64,000 nucleotides of DNA from Tanypteryx hageni (GCA_028673005.1 CM054115.1:3534001-3598000), one strand, 5' to 3'; counted from the stretch's first letter, positions 10,650 through 23,610 are shown. The notes: generated from the letters alone by a model not told the origin. Numbers and translations: made by a program.

Positions 10650-12639
10650 CCTCGGCAATGTAGTGCATACCGGAACCGTTGAAGGATGCCCTACATGAGT
10701 GAGGGACAGGCCACATGCCAACGAAGTCTACTCCCACAGCCTACGGTTCAGCCCGACCACTCGGCTCCAAACCATAGTGCGCAGTTCGTCCGAGGATCAA
10801 TGCTAGAGATAGTAAGCCGCACATCAGCACCCAACTCCTCTCGGACACGAGCAACCTCAGTGGCCAATCCTTAAAAGTACTTAAAATCTCCTCGGACCCG
10901 CGCTTCGAAGCGTCTCTATTGCCAACATGTGCCACCACCCGCAGCGAGGAGAAACCCGTGCCCAATACCGGCGCCCTGAACTCTTTCGTCACCTGGGGCA
11001 CCGAACCTCATGGTATTCACCTGGAGAACACCCGCTCATGAAATCCCTCCCGGCGGGCCTTTGACAGTAAAGGCGCTACCACACGCCGGACGTTGGCTCT
11101 CCCTATCACTAATAGCCCCTCTTTCTCCTCGAGCTCCACTTGGGCCCGGTCCCCACCGAGGAGACAGGAGCGGGGGCGGGCGTTACAGCAGTTGAGTCGT
11201 CCTCCGATTACACCGCAAACCGATTACTAATATGAAAACGGTCCATCGAAGCGTTCCCAACTCTCGGCCTCCGCAGCACCACCCCACGATCCCCCCGAGT
11301 GGACACCACACACCGCTCATCGGGCTTTCGGATCGAAGAACCCTCGACCCGCAAAGAGGAGCCTGGAGCCTCCCCGATCGCTCTGCCGGCTTCCGCACCC
11401 AGACGAACCTGTGCCGCCATTTTGGCACGGTTTGCTCTCAGGGAAGAACCCGCACCCCTCCCACACGCCAAGGCTGCATTTGACCTTTACATCCTCTGAA
11501 GGAGGTCCACAACCACTCCGTGATCCGAGACCTCATGGCCTTGCAACCAGCGTCGCACAAAAAGGAGGAAACAGGAGTCCTCGGAGCAGCCATCCTATCC
11601 TCTTCACTAATCTGTACTATCTATAAGTTATATTTATATTAACGTAAATACGCGGTTAGCTGCTTCGTTGACTGGCCTCGTGGTTAAAATCTAGGGTCGA
11701 ACGGAGTTAGAAAGTGAAAAGGATAGAGTGATTCACTACGCATACAACGTTAGAAAACAGGCAAAAATGTTTAGCACCAGAGCAACGTAGACCTAGGAAA
11801 TAAAGAAACACGAACGCAGGGACAAATAGTTTAGAACGGAGAAGGTAATAAGCTACTATAAATAAATTACAAAAAGATTACAGATGGAGTGGTCTAGAGA
11901 ATCTATTAGTTACTACGATATGGCAAGAGAAGTATGAGTATAGCGTTTCGTTCAGAGATCAGTTAACTAAACTACAACACAAATAACGTAATAAGACGAT
12001 AAAAATAATAAAAATAGATAATAAAAATAAATAAGGAAAGAAATACTGGTTCTACTTAACACAACACTACGGCTACTGCTAAACTACTGGTACTACTACA
12101 GGTGTCGCTTTCAGGCTGGTCAGCGCTCGCAGGAGAGAATGAAAGGCACGTCCGTCCTCTTCCAAACCCGACTCCCCTTGGTCCCGGCCTACATTGAAGA
12201 GACGGGAGTGGGTACAGCTACAATGACCGTGAAGTCGTCCTCCGACAACACTTCGAACCTATTACTGACTGGAAGAGGGTCCGTCGATGCTTTCCCACCT
12301 CCCTAGCTCCGCAGCACTACTCCACGATACCCCCGAGTGGGTACCACTCTCCACTCATCGGATTTCTCAGCCCGAGGATCCTCAGCCCGCGGTAAGGAGT
12401 CAGGGGCAACCCCGATCGCTCTACCGGCTACCGCGGCCAGGCGAACTCTAGCTGCGAATTTGCGCGGCGAGTTTCCAGGAATGATCCCGCACCCCCACTA
12501 GAACTAAGCCTACCTCGGACCTTTCCACCCTCTGAAGGAGGTCCCCAAACACTCTCTCAAGCTCCTTGATTCGAACCTTCATGCCCTCGCTACCAGCGGC
12601 GCACAAGAAGGAGGAAACTGGATTCCTCGGTGAAGCCAT
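10650..12639 (-). pseudogene. LINE B ORF1 remnants, esterase-like, with duplicated start
   Basis: Two alternative N-termini are present. The one at 12639 reads MASPRNPVSSFLC with a heptad-like ELERVFGDLLQRVE. The one near 11600 reads MAAPRTPVSSFLC. They are homologous because the 5' monomers carry the ORF start. Further down, 11001-10741 contains SSLRVVAHVGNRDASKRGSEEIL, the esterase block III in which GTND has become GNRD. Stops separate all parts. ORF1 proteins of CR1 elements bind nucleic acid and some carry SGNH esterases; activity here is not possible. Confidence 0.6.
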
Positions 12640-13230
12640 TCTTAACTCTTACCTAATTTATATACTAACGCCAAAGAGTTACAATATAAAAACAAATACT
12701 GAAATGGGATAAGGCTAATGAATCTGGTCTAAGTTTTAACGCGAGAAAGTTCTTCTTGGAGCATACGAGAAAGGGTCAAACGCAGGTATAACGTGAAAGG
12801 CGTAAACAACACAAGCAAGATTAGATTTCGCATAGAAGATGGTAATACTCAACAACAAAAATATATAAATTCTATGGAGCGTAAAAATAAAACAACCTGA
12901 CAAATGTAACGGAAATATTCTAATACACAGTAATTACTATGATAAAAATATTATTTTCTAAAGGGGAGAATGAAATTTCTAACAAAAAACTACGAGAAAT
13001 ATGAGTTAACTATTAAGTTTGAGAAAAAAACTATGACGTAAATTTTATAACATAACAAATTAGGTAACGTAAACGAATGTTAAATAAAATTTCCAGAAGG
13101 ATAACAAATAGAATTAAGTAAATGTTAGTTCTACTTAACACAACAGCTACAGGTACTTTAATACTACTGATGCTCTATTCGCTCGAAGATTCATAGTAGC
13201 TCGCAGGAGCAAGTGAAAGGCACGTCCATT
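11060..13230 (-). repeat. tandem 5' monomers of LINE B
   Basis: Two blocks of about 1.04-1.08 kb and one partial block are similar head to tail. The landmark GAAAGGCACGTCC occurs near 12137 and 13214, TTCTACTTAACACAACA near 12052 and 13129, and CTCTGAAGGAGGTCC near 11492 and 12530. Each complete block runs from an AT-rich part into a GC-rich part with the ORF1 start. By analogy with monomeric 5' promoters of other LINEs they may each carry an internal promoter. That role is inference. Confidence 0.65.
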
Positions 13231-13280
13231 CACTTCAACAGCCAGGTAAAGAATGGGCTATAAGGGGCCACAGCAACCCT

Positions 13281-13792
13281 GATAGCAATGACGGTAAAAC
13301 GTGAAAAGTAATTTAATGTGGTGTTTCGTAGTTTTTTTAGAAATTTTAACTCATTTCGATTATTAAATATAATGGCGTCATACCTATATTTCGGTATTTT
13401 TATCCGAATACGCGCTAAAGGCATGGATGATGATGCCATAATCTAAATAGAAAATATTCTAATTATTTCATAAATTTAATATATAGGGTTATATCTTAAT
13501 GATGATTATTCTTATTGCACAGTCAGGCCGATCTGAGTCACAAGACTTCAAATAAAAAATACTTGGACACGAGCCGATTGCCAGAGAATTTGGAAATTAT
13601 GGATAGTTGCCTTAATTTATTGGATAATTGCAAATATACTGCTATTACTCATGGAATTTATTATCTAATACAAATAGGCCCCACATGGCTGAATTTCTGG
13701 TGTCCTGGAAATCGGGTTGGTTTATTTACGAGTTTAGATCTTGGTATATGCTGATTTTTTAGCGCTTGCAGTATGCAAGCACCGACAACTCG
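13281..13792 (+). repeat. R2 repeat family, right-end fragment
   Basis: Matches by eye the right third of the complete R2 copy at 21960-23334: GGTAAAACGTGAAAAGTA at the left, then CACGAGCCGATTGCCAGAGA. It ends GCGCTTGCAGTATGCAAGCA, CCGACAACTCGTGTGTG running into TG/TA repeats. The end carries an imperfect palindrome (13763-13782) that is the inverse of the palindrome starting each satellite module at 23.6-44.6 kb. The frame 13515-13754 is not conserved in the diverged copy, so I do not call it a gene. The same fragment recurs at about 21312-21822. Confidence 0.65.
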
Positions 13793-13810
13793 TGTGTGTG
13801 TGTGTGTGTA

Positions 13811-13865
<55 letters not shown>

Positions 13866-13905
13866 TATATGTATGTTTGTATATATATAATCTATATCTA
13901 TAATC
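13793..13905. repeat. TG/TA microsatellite
   Basis: (TG)n passes into (TA)n and then a degenerate TATATGTATG tract. It separates a right-end R2 fragment from a left-end R2 fragment, so two copies meet on it. Its partner in the second 8-kb copy (about 21823-21959) is about 23 bp longer. Confidence 0.9.
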
Positions 13906-14880
13906 TTTTTATAGAGCTACTTGAGTCTCACTCACTCACTGACACAAAACCCTTAGTTGCCTCTAGAAGGGCTAGAAATCTGAAATTTGTCATGTAGGTA
14001 GGTCGAGTGGCACAACCGACGAAAAATCACAAAAATGTTAATATTTATGGGGTCTCTAATTACCCAAATTTTCCATTTCAATACCCCATAAGAAAAGCAT
14101 GGGATTCAGTGCAAAGCTTTCTAAAAATGCATTTTTAAATTACTTAAGGTTGGGATAGACATTCAAGAAATAAAAGATGTGTATCTTAAAGGACGTAATT
14201 CGTAATTTTTGAAGGAAGAATTCAAATACTTGCTTAATAAGTGTAAATATTTCTTTTAATCGAAAATAAGTGTGAGTTTTTTCTCGTTTCAACAATGAAT
14301 ATCTTTTAATAGTACTATGGCAACGACCTCAATCCTTTTAAAGGGACCTGGAATTATACGTTACAATTGCAGTGATTTAATGCTTTTAGTGGAAATTAAT
14401 GCCGTCATTACGACCATCCATAACTCGTTTCTCAAGGGAAAGCAAAAATTATTCAAGTTATAGAAAACTCGAGTTACGGAAATATATTTTTCCATTTTTC
14501 TATAATCGAATTAACATCATGTTTATTCCAATAAGCATATAAGGTAACTTATTCTAATTTTCAGCATCATGAAAATTATGAAAAAATTATCATCAATATT
14601 TTCATCCGCTAATATGTAAGTTTTTACTCTATCCAAGACACTAATTCTATCACGCACTGTGATTGAGGGTATCATATGTAATTTCAATTCTCACGTAGGT
14701 ACTACTGAGACGCAAAACACGACGGTTAAATTTGACATATCGATATAGGTAGGAGCGAATAGCTTTGTTTTTCTTTAGCACTATAAAGGACGGTAAAACG
14801 TGAAAAGTATTTTAATGTTGTTTCTCGTAGTTTTTTTAGAAATTTTAATTCATTTCAAATGTTAAATATAATGACGTCAT
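13906..14880 (+). repeat. R2 repeat family, left part, cut by the duplication junction
   Basis: Starts GAGCTACTTGAGTCTCACTC after the TA tract and follows the same path as 3628-4582 and 21960 onward. It continues through GGTAAAACGTGAAAAGTATT (about 14792) to ATGACGTCAT at 14880, where it jumps to LINE A sequence at the duplication junction. In copy 2 the same sequence continues without a break to the R2 right end. That identifies 14880/14881 as the novel joint. Confidence 0.75.
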
Positions 14881-15675
14881 ACAAATCTCACAAGCAATCT
14901 CACGACTGTTTGGCATAGCATTAACATTGGAATCGCGACCCGTCGCACCCTTTACGGAACATTCTATCAATGACCTATCGCAAAATTGGTGCTGCATGTT
15001 AATATGAACCTCCTCCTTATCACTCGTATTACGTGCATTTACCTCACCCTCGGAGTATATACTATCATTACATAATCTATCGTGATTCATATTTTCTACG
15101 AACGCATCGATTATACCATTACCCAATACTCCCTTATTCTCTACTGCTGAACATTTCCGACTGTGCTCAAGAATCCTAAGCGCTACGCTTTGAGCCGATT
15201 AGGGCGTGTAATGAACACCAGAGTGATCCAGTGGTGCACTGCACGATTAGATATCCGGCCTTAGGTCTACGAAGTTCAGACAGAAATTTCACAGCTTTCG
15301 GTTCAGACCGTTAACCCCACTCCAAACCTCATAACCGCGGTCAATCCTAGGGACTATACTGCCGACAGTAAGCCACACATGAGAACCCGACTCCTATCGG
15401 ACACGAGAAACCTCAGAGGCCATATCCATAAATTAACTTAAAATAGCCTCGAACCCGCGCTTCGAGGCGTCGTTAGTCCCAACATGGGCCACCACCCGCA
15501 ACCGAGAGCAACCTGTCGCCACTACCGCTTCACTTACCGTGTTGGTCACCTGCGTCACCGTGCCTCCAGATATATATCTGGAGAAAATCCGCTCTTCAAC
15601 TTCCTCCAGGCGGGCACGGCATAACAGGGATACTATAACACGCAGAACTTTAGAGCTTTCTAACACTAACAACCC
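14881..15675 (-). pseudogene. LINE A fragment in duplication copy 2
   Basis: Identical to 6850-7645: the ORF1 tail with the esterase GTND motif (frame 15723-15433) and the NARNTSDKEEVHI segment (frame from 15126). Here the reading continues across the junction into R2 sequence (CEICMTSLYLTFEMN). In copy 1 it runs into the endonuclease instead. The fragment has lost all of ORF2 and is a by-product of the duplication. Confidence 0.85.
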
Positions 15676-18600
15676 TCTACATCTACATGTCACCCTGCAA
15701 TTGCTGGGTGGCAGGGGGTGCAAGGCACCATAACCTACCTAAAGACTGTCTATCGCTGGTTGAAATTTTCTATTGTGATCTCGTATTTTCCTTGGAAAGA
15801 ACAAGCCTAGATGACGCTCCGTCCTACAATCGATCTCACGTACCTTATCCTAACGGTCGTTTCTACCTATATACGTTGGTGCTTCAATTATTCCTACAAT
15901 CTCGACTTTTAGATATTCCGATCTATATTTCTCCAGAAGCCGCAACCTTGAGTTGAATCTACGATTCTCCACTGGTACCCAGTTTCAATCCCTCAATAAT
16001 GAAGTGACGCTATCCTAATGTTTGTACATTAGTTTTACGAATCTGGCTGCTTTGCGCTGCACTCTTTCTAATTAAATTATATGTCCCTTCTCGTATGCAT
16101 GAGGCGTATTCCACTTGTGTTCTAAGCAGTGACAAGTAACATGTTTCGCGTACTTTTTCTGTAGTCTTCCGTACTATTCTACCTATGAAAGCCAGTTTCT
16201 TGTTAGCCGCACCTATGACTCGACGGATGTGCATGTCCAACTAAAGATCTCGAGAAATTGTTACTCCTAAATATTTAACATACTCGGCTGCATGAATAGT
16301 TATTCCATCTATTTTATACTCGTAACCTACCCCTATGTTTTTACTCTTCTAGAACGTAACTGCAGCACATTTCGTGTAATTAATTTCAAAATGCCATTCT
16401 TTGCACCTCGCTGAAATGGCTATTAAGTCTTCACGCAGCGACTGATGGTCCTTCTGATATATTATTTCTTTATATAAAACGGTATTATCGGCAGAGAGTC
16501 TAATTTTAATAAGAACTACCGAGCAGATAACATTCATATAGATTAAGAATAGTAGAGGGTCCAATACACTTACCTGAGGAACACCCGACGCAACTTTAAC
16601 GGGGGACGAGTATTTCCCATCTATGACAACTATCTGTTTTCTATTTGAGAGGAAATCTCTCACTCAACTGATAACTTTCGGATTGATACCATATTGTCCA
16701 AACTTCGCAATTAATTTCTTATGAGATACTTTATCGAACGCCTTTCTAAAGTCAATAGATATGCCATCGACCTGATAATTTTTCTCTCCGCATCGCAACA
16801 AATCATCCGCGAATAGGCCGAGCTGCGTTTCGCATGATCTGCCGCTCCGGAATCTGTACTGGCATCCGCTAAGCAATGAGGCACTATCTAAATAGCGCAT
16901 TACAGAACTAAAGGTTATGTTCTCAAGTATCCTGCACGATAATGAAATTAGGGTAATTGGCATATAACTTTCGGTGTTCTCTTTGTCGCCACCCTTATGG
17001 ATAGACATAACGTGTACCACCTTCCATTCTTTAGGAACGACAACTTCCGAAATGGATTTCTCTAATATAATTTTTAAATACGGCGAGATTTCATAGGATA
17101 ACTCTTTCAACACTCGCGCGGGTAATTCCTCCGGCCCAGGAAATTTACTTGGTTAATCTGAATGAAGTTGGTGCGCGATACAATTTTCGGAAAATATCAA
17201 ATCTTCCATCGAGTCGCCCTGATTCATAGGAATAATTGTTTCACATTCATTAGAACTAAAAGCTTTCTGAAAATGTTGATTTTCTATATTTACCGTGTCC
17301 GATCTCAGTGACGCAATAGTGGGGCCTCTACCTTGGACTTCACTGACATAAGATCAAAATGCTTTCGGATTCTCCTTCAAGTTATCCTGTAAAACCTTCT
17401 GTTTGTAATTTTTAAAAGCATTACGCATTGACACTGTGGCTATGGAGCGTGCCTCCTTGTATTGCTGCCTTAGCGTTGTAATCTGTTCGACCGTAGCTGT
17501 TGAGGATGTGTTATTTACGCGAGAGTGGAGTTTTCTTTGCCGTTGGAGAGCGCTCCTAACTTCCTGGTTATACCATATAGGTTCTGCATTTTTACGGTTC
17601 ATTTTGCTTGGAATAAATTTATCTTTACAGTCTCGCAGCATATCTCTAAACATGCACCAGGATTCTTCCGCGTCTCGCAGAAATTACTTTATATATTTCG
17701 CAGAAAAGACATAAATCTTGTGAAATCGGCATTGGCGAATACAAAAAGCTTTCTTTTAGCCTTAATCTGTTTTTCAATGTTTAACTGAAACTCCACATAC
17801 ACTGCCTTGAGATTGCTTATTCCCTCATTAACAGATACCATATTCATATTAGTAGCCAATAAATCTAATATATTATTAAATCTCGTAGGAAATCTCACTA
17901 ACTGATACAATGTGTGTTTTCCGAATGTTTCAAGTAAATCCTTCTAAGATTTACCCTCTCTACCATCGGGATAAAAGTTATTATTCCTCCACTAAATTGA
18001 CGAAAAATTGAAATCGCCCCCGATTATAATAGCTTTATCTGTATTAATCGAACTAAACTTCGCCATTTGTTTCTCTAGATAATAAATAGTTTCCACGCTC
18101 GCATTTGGTGGTCTATAAAACGCGCATATATTTACAGCTTTATAGTCGCTCCCTTTCACACTACACCAAACACTTTCGATTTTTTCATTAATCTGTATTG
18201 GGTAACTTTCGTATTTATTGCTAACTGCTATAAAGACCCCGCCTCCCGACCGGATATATCGATCTTTTCTAAAAACGCTATAGTCACGAGGAAAGATATC
18301 CTGACTGGGTATGTCCGTCGTTAACCAACTTTCTGTACACCAGCACGCTGACTACGAATAAAATGTTCAAGTTCGGTCTCCTTCCTGCAAATGCTGCGAC
18401 GGTTAACTTTGATGATTTTTAGTTTATCGCTATTAATAAATAACGACGCTTCGCGCGATACTAAATTATTATTATTTACTGCCTTCTTGTCTTCCCTATT
18501 ACGTCGACTATTTCTACGCTTAGAATGTATTCAACTGCTAATTAACATCGCGTTTATCGTGCTATGACGGTCGGACATATTTCTACTACTGACATTCATC

Positions 18601-21311
18601 TCAAAGCTAGATGACTAATTACCAGTCCTTAAATCAAACCTACACCGAACCGAACACCCTACGCGCTACCGCCTCCGCAGCCTCGGCAATGTAGTGCATA
18701 CCGGAACCGTTGAAGGATGCCCTACATGAGTGAGGGACAGGCCACATGCCAACGAAGTCTACTCCCACAGCCTACGGTTCAGCCCGACCACTCGGCTCCA
18801 AACCATAGTGCGCAGTTCGTCCGAGGATCAATGCTAGAGATAGTAAGCCGCACATCAGCACCCAACTCCTCTCGGACACGAGCAACCTCAGTGGCCAATC
18901 CTTAAAAGTACTTAAAATCTCCTCGGACCCGCGCTTCGAAGCGTCTCTATTGCCAACATGTGCCACCACCCGCAGCGAGGAGAAACCCGTGCCCAATACC
19001 GGCGCCCTGAACTCTTTCGTCACCTGGGGCACCGAACCTCATGGTATTCACCTGGAGAACACCCGCTCATGAAATCCCTCCCGGCGGGCCTTTGACAGTA
19101 AAGGCGCTACCACACGCCGGACGTTGGCTCTCCCTATCACTAATAGCCCCTCTTTCTCCTCGAGCTCCACTTGGGCCCGGTCCCCACCGAGGAGACAGGA
19201 GCGGGGGCGGGCGTTACAGCAGTTGAGTCGTCCTCCGATTACACCGCAAACCGATTACTAATATGAAAACGGTCCATCGAAGCGTTCCCAACTCTCGGCC
19301 TCCGCAGCACCACCCCACGATCCCCCCGAGTGGACACCACACACCGCTCATCGGGCTTTCGGATCGAAGAACCCTCGACCCGCAAAGAGGAGCCTGGAGC
19401 CTCCCCGATCGCTCTGCCGGCTTCCGCACCCAGACGAACCTGTGCCGCCATTTTGGCACGGTTTGCTCTCAGGGAAGAACCCGCACCCCTCCCACACGCC
19501 AAGGCTGCATTTGACCTTTACATCCTCTGAAGGAGGTCCACAACCACTCCGTGATCCGAGACCTCATGGCCTTGCAACCAGCGTCGCACAAAAAGGAGGA
19601 AACAGGAGTCCTCGGAGCAGCCATCCTATCCTCTTCACTAATCTGTACTATCTATAAGTTATATTTATATTAACGTAAATACGCGGTTAGCTGCTTCGTT
19701 GACTGGCCTCGTGGTTAAAATCTAGGGTCGAACGGAGTTAGAAAGTGAAAAGGATAGAGTGATTCACTACGCATACAACGTTAGAAAACAGGCAAAAATG
19801 TTTAGCACCAGAGCAACGTAGACCTAGGAAATAAAGAAACACGAACGCAGGGACAAATAGTTTAGAACGGAGAAGGTAATAAGCTACTATAAATAAATTA
19901 CAAAAAGATTACAGATGGAGTGGTCTAGAGAATCTATTAGTTACTACGATATGGCAAGAGAAGTATGAGTATAGCGTTTCGTTCAGAGATCAGTTAACTA
20001 AACTACAACACAAATAACGTAATAAGACGATAAAAATAATAAAAATAGATAATAAAAATAAATAAGGAAAGAAATACTGGTTCTACTTAACACAACACTA
20101 CGGCTACTGCTAAACTACTGGTACTACTACAGGTGTCGCTTTCAGGCTGGTCAGCGCTCGCAGGAGAGAATGAAAGGCACGTCCGTCCTCTTCCAAACCC
20201 GACTCCCCTTGGTCCCGGCCTACATTGAAGAGACGGGAGTGGGTACAGCTACAATGACCGTGAAGTCGTCCTCCGACAACACTTCGAACCTATTACTGAC
20301 TGGAAGAGGGTCCGTCGATGCTTTCCCACCTCCCTAGCTCCGCAGCACTACTCCACGATACCCCCGAGTGGGTACCACTCTCCACTCATCGGATTTCTCA
20401 GCCCGAGGATCCTCAGCCCGCGGTAAGGAGTCAGGGGCAACCCCGATCGCTCTACCGGCTACCGCGGCCAGGCGAACTCTAGCTGCGAATTTGCGCGGCG
20501 AGTTTCCAGGAATGATCCCGCACCCCCACTAGAACTAAGCCTACCTCGGACCTTTCCACCCTCTGAAGGAGGTCCCCAAACACTCTCTCAAGCTCCTTGA
20601 TTCGAACCTTCATGCCCTCGCTACCAGCGGCGCACAAGAAGGAGGAAACTGGATTCCTCGGTGAAGCCATTCTTAACTCTTACCTAATTTATATACTAAC
20701 GCCAAAGAGTTACAATATAAAAACAAATACTGAAATGGGATAAGGCTAATGAATCTGGTCTAAGTTTTAACGCGAGAAAGTTCTTCTTGGAGCATACGAG
20801 AAAGGGTCAAACGCAGGTATAACGTGAAAGGCGTAAACAACACAAGCAAGATTAGATTTCGCATAGAAGATGGTAATACTCAACAACAAAAATATATAAA
20901 TTCTATGGAGCGTAAAAATAAAACAACCTGACAAATGTAACGGAAATATTCTAATACACAGTAATTACTATGATAAAAATATTATTTTCTAAAGGGGAGA
21001 ATGAAATTTCTAACAAAAAACTACGAGAAATATGAGTTAACTATTAAGTTTGAGAAAAAAACTATGACGTAAATTTTATAACATAACAAATTAGGTAACG
21101 TAAACGAATGTTAAATAAAATTTCCAGAAGGATAACAAATAGAATTAAGTAAATGTTAGTTCTACTTAACACAACAGCTACAGGTACTTTAATACTACTG
21201 ATGCTCTATTCGCTCGAAGATTCATAGTAGCTCGCAGGAGCAAGTGAAAGGCACGTCCATTCACTTCAACAGCCAGGTAAAGAATGGGCTATAAGGGGCC
21301 ACAGCAACCCT
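15676..21311 (-). mobile_element. LINE B, second copy
   Basis: Same content and order as 7645-13280, shifted by 8,031 bp. The ORF2 polymerase lies at 17113-16349 with the same in-frame TGA and SADN box, the C-terminal piece at 16240-16010, the linker at 17653-17354, the endonuclease around 18420-17930 and ORF1 pieces at 19502-19239 and 20670-20479. Sharing of every disabling mutation shows it came by DNA duplication and not by a second retrotransposition. Confidence 0.88.
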
Positions 21312-21822
21312 GATAGCAATGACGGTAAAACGTGAAAAGTAATTTAATGTGGTGTTTCGTAGTTTTTTTAGAAATTTTAACTCATTTCGATTATTAAATA
21401 TAATGGCGTCATACCTATATTTCGGTATTTTTATCCGAATACGCGCTAAAGGCATGGATGATGATGCCATAATCTAAATAGAAAATATTCTAATTATTTC
21501 ATAAATTTAATATATAGGGTTATATCTTAATGATGATTATTCTTATTGCACAGTCAGGCCGATCTGAGTCACAAGACTTCAAATAAAAAATACTTGGACA
21601 CGAGCCGATTGCCAGAGAATTTGGAAATTATGGATAGTTGCCTTAATTTATTGGATAATTGCAAATATACTGCTATTACTCATGGAATTTATTATCTAAT
21701 ACAAATAGGCCCCACATGGCTGAATTTCTGGTGTCCTGGAAATCGGGTTGGTTTATTTACGAGTTTAGATCTTGGTATATGCTGATTTTTTAGCGCTTGC
21801 AGTATGCAAGCACCGACAACTC

Positions 21823-21837
21823 GTGTGTGTGTGTGTG

Positions 21838-21916
<79 letters not shown>

Positions 21917-21959
21917 GTATATATGTATGTTTGTATATATATAATCTATATCTATAATC
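21823..21959. repeat. TG/TA microsatellite, longer allele
   Basis: Partner of 13793-13905 in the second 8-kb copy, about 23 bp longer, with (TG)n, TATATATATG, a long (TA)n and the same degenerate TATGTATG tail. It is the only clear length difference between the two copies. Confidence 0.9.
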
Positions 21960-23334
21960 TTTTTATAGAGCTACTTGAGTCTCACTCACTCACTGACACA
22001 AAACCCTTAGTTGCCTCTAGAAGGGCTAGAAATCTGAAATTTGTCATGTAGGTAGGTCGAGTGGCACAACCGACGAAAAATCACAAAAATGTTAATATTT
22101 ATGGGGTCTCTAATTACCCAAATTTTCCATTTCAATACCCCATAAGAAAAGCATGGGATTCAGTGCAAAGCTTTCTAAAAATGCATTTTTAAATTACTTA
22201 AGGTTGGGATAGACATTCAAGAAATAAAAGATGTGTATCTTAAAGGACGTAATTCGTAATTTTTGAAGGAAGAATTCAAATACTTGCTTAATAAGTGTAA
22301 ATATTTCTTTTAATCGAAAATAAGTGTGAGTTTTTTCTCGTTTCAACAATGAATATCTTTTAATAGTACTATGGCAACGACCTCAATCCTTTTAAAGGGA
22401 CCTGGAATTATACGTTACAATTGCAGTGATTTAATGCTTTTAGTGGAAATTAATGCCGTCATTACGACCATCCATAACTCGTTTCTCAAGGGAAAGCAAA
22501 AATTATTCAAGTTATAGAAAACTCGAGTTACGGAAATATATTTTTCCATTTTTCTATAATCGAATTAACATCATGTTTATTCCAATAAGCATATAAGGTA
22601 ACTTATTCTAATTTTCAGCATCATGAAAATTATGAAAAAATTATCATCAATATTTTCATCCGCTAATATGTAAGTTTTTACTCTATCCAAGACACTAATT
22701 CTATCACGCACTGTGATTGAGGGTATCATATGTAATTTCAATTCTCACGTAGGTACTACTGAGACGCAAAACACGACGGTTAAATTTGACATATCGATAT
22801 AGGTAGGAGCGAATAGCTTTGTTTTTCTTTAGCACTATAAAGGACGGTAAAACGTGAAAAGTATTTTAATGTTGTTTCTCGTAGTTTTTTTAGAAATTTT
22901 AATTCATTTCAAATGTTAAATATAATGACGTCATACCTATATCTCGATATTTTCTATCCAAATACGCGCTAAAGGTATGTCATATTTTTTATCAGATAAT
23001 ATCGCAATTCTTCCATAAATATAATATATGGGGTATTGTCCTAATGACGATTATTCTTATTGTACAGTCAGGCTTATCTGAGTCACGAGATTTGAAATAC
23101 GAAAACATGGACACGAGCCAATTGTCAGAGAATTTGCAAGTTGCGGATAATTGCCTTAATTTCTTGGAAAATTAAAAATATACTTCTATTACTCATGGAA
23201 TTTATTATGTAAAACATAAAGGCTCCATCTGGCTGAAGTTCACTTGCCTTGAAGATAGCCTTGGTTAATTTACGAGTTTAGATCTTGGTATATGGTGATT
23301 TTTAACGCTTGCAGTATGCAAAGGCCGACAACTC
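21960..23334 (+). repeat. R2 repeat family, complete copy (~1.37 kb)
   Basis: The only uninterrupted copy here. Left end AGCTACTTGAGTCTCACTCA stands after (TA)n. The right end is CGCTTGCAGTATGCAAAGGC then CGACAACTCATATATACGTG before the next TG/TA tract. Two copies elsewhere (3628 and 13906) start at the same base after TA repeats, and one other (13281-13792) ends at the same place. Fixed ends beside TA tracts are what a TA-targeting mobile element would leave. There is no coding potential and I do not recognise the family. The first 8-kb duplication edge falls inside it at 22934. Confidence 0.65.
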
Positions 23335-23342
23335 ATATATAC

Positions 23343-23424
<82 letters not shown>

Positions 23425-23610
23425 ACGATACGGAAAAAGAAATAATATGATAAAATAAATGCAACGAGAGGTTGAGAGAATTAGGAAGGAGCCAGTGAAC
23501 ACTTACCATACGGTGGTGGACGTCCACAGCAATAGAGGAAGGCTTGTAATTTAGGTTTAGGCAACACGCGCCCTTCTTCAGCGAGAGAAAAACGAAGACT
23601 ATATATATAT
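23335..23610. repeat. TG/TA tract, 180-bp segment, TA tract
   Basis: (TG)n and (TA)n fill 23335-23420, and a short TA tract lies at 23600-23610. Between them is a segment whose minus strand reads GTCTTCGTTTTTCTCTCGCT then GAAGAAGGG. This is reminiscent of terminal repeats of Penelope-like elements, but the match is short and I hold it only as a possibility. Confidence 0.5.

Larger units (their letters stand above)
7645..13280 (-). mobile_element. LINE B: near full-length CR1-like LINE (copy 1)
   Basis: Minus-strand LINE of about 5.6 kb. It has tandem 5' monomers (about 13230-11060), ORF1 remnants (12639 down to about 10650), an endonuclease (about 10390-9900), linker (9880-9120), reverse transcriptase (9100-8250), a C-terminal domain (to 7979) and a 3' end with ACATGTAGATGTAGAG at about 7645. 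Domain order and the esterase-type ORF1 place it with CR1-like elements. Scattered stops and shifts and altered catalytic residues make it non-functional. It lies head to tail with LINE A, its 3' tail touching the truncated 5' side of that element. Confidence 0.82.
6850..14880. repeat. 8,031-bp tandem duplication, copy 1
   Basis: Every open frame from 7402 to 13754 recurs exactly 8,031 bp downstream with identical length and translation. The unit starts at ACAAATCTCACAAGC (6850) and ends at ATGACGTCAT (14880). The sequence ATAC is found at the left edge (6848-6851), across the junction (14879-14882) and at the right edge (22933-22936). This is a four-base microhomology. The copy contains part of LINE A, all of LINE B, R2 fragments and a TA tract. 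Confidence 0.93.
14881..22934. repeat. 8-kb tandem duplication, copy 2
   Basis: Direct repeat of 6850-14880. I found no point difference in the frames compared. The only clear change is the TA/TG tract at 21.82-21.92 kb, about 23 bp longer than its partner at 13.79-13.86 kb, which shifts the offset from 8,031 to 8,054. After 22934 the sequence continues as an intact R2 copy, showing that this right edge is the original locus. The lack of divergence points to a very recent duplication, a polymorphic copy or an assembly error. Confidence 0.93.

Noticed and set aside
13773..13997. Short frames rich in YIYIYIYI near TA tracts (also near 3219-3654, 21772-22051, 23302-23527 and 47164-47562)
   Set aside because: They are direct translations of (TA)n and (TG)n repeats on either strand.
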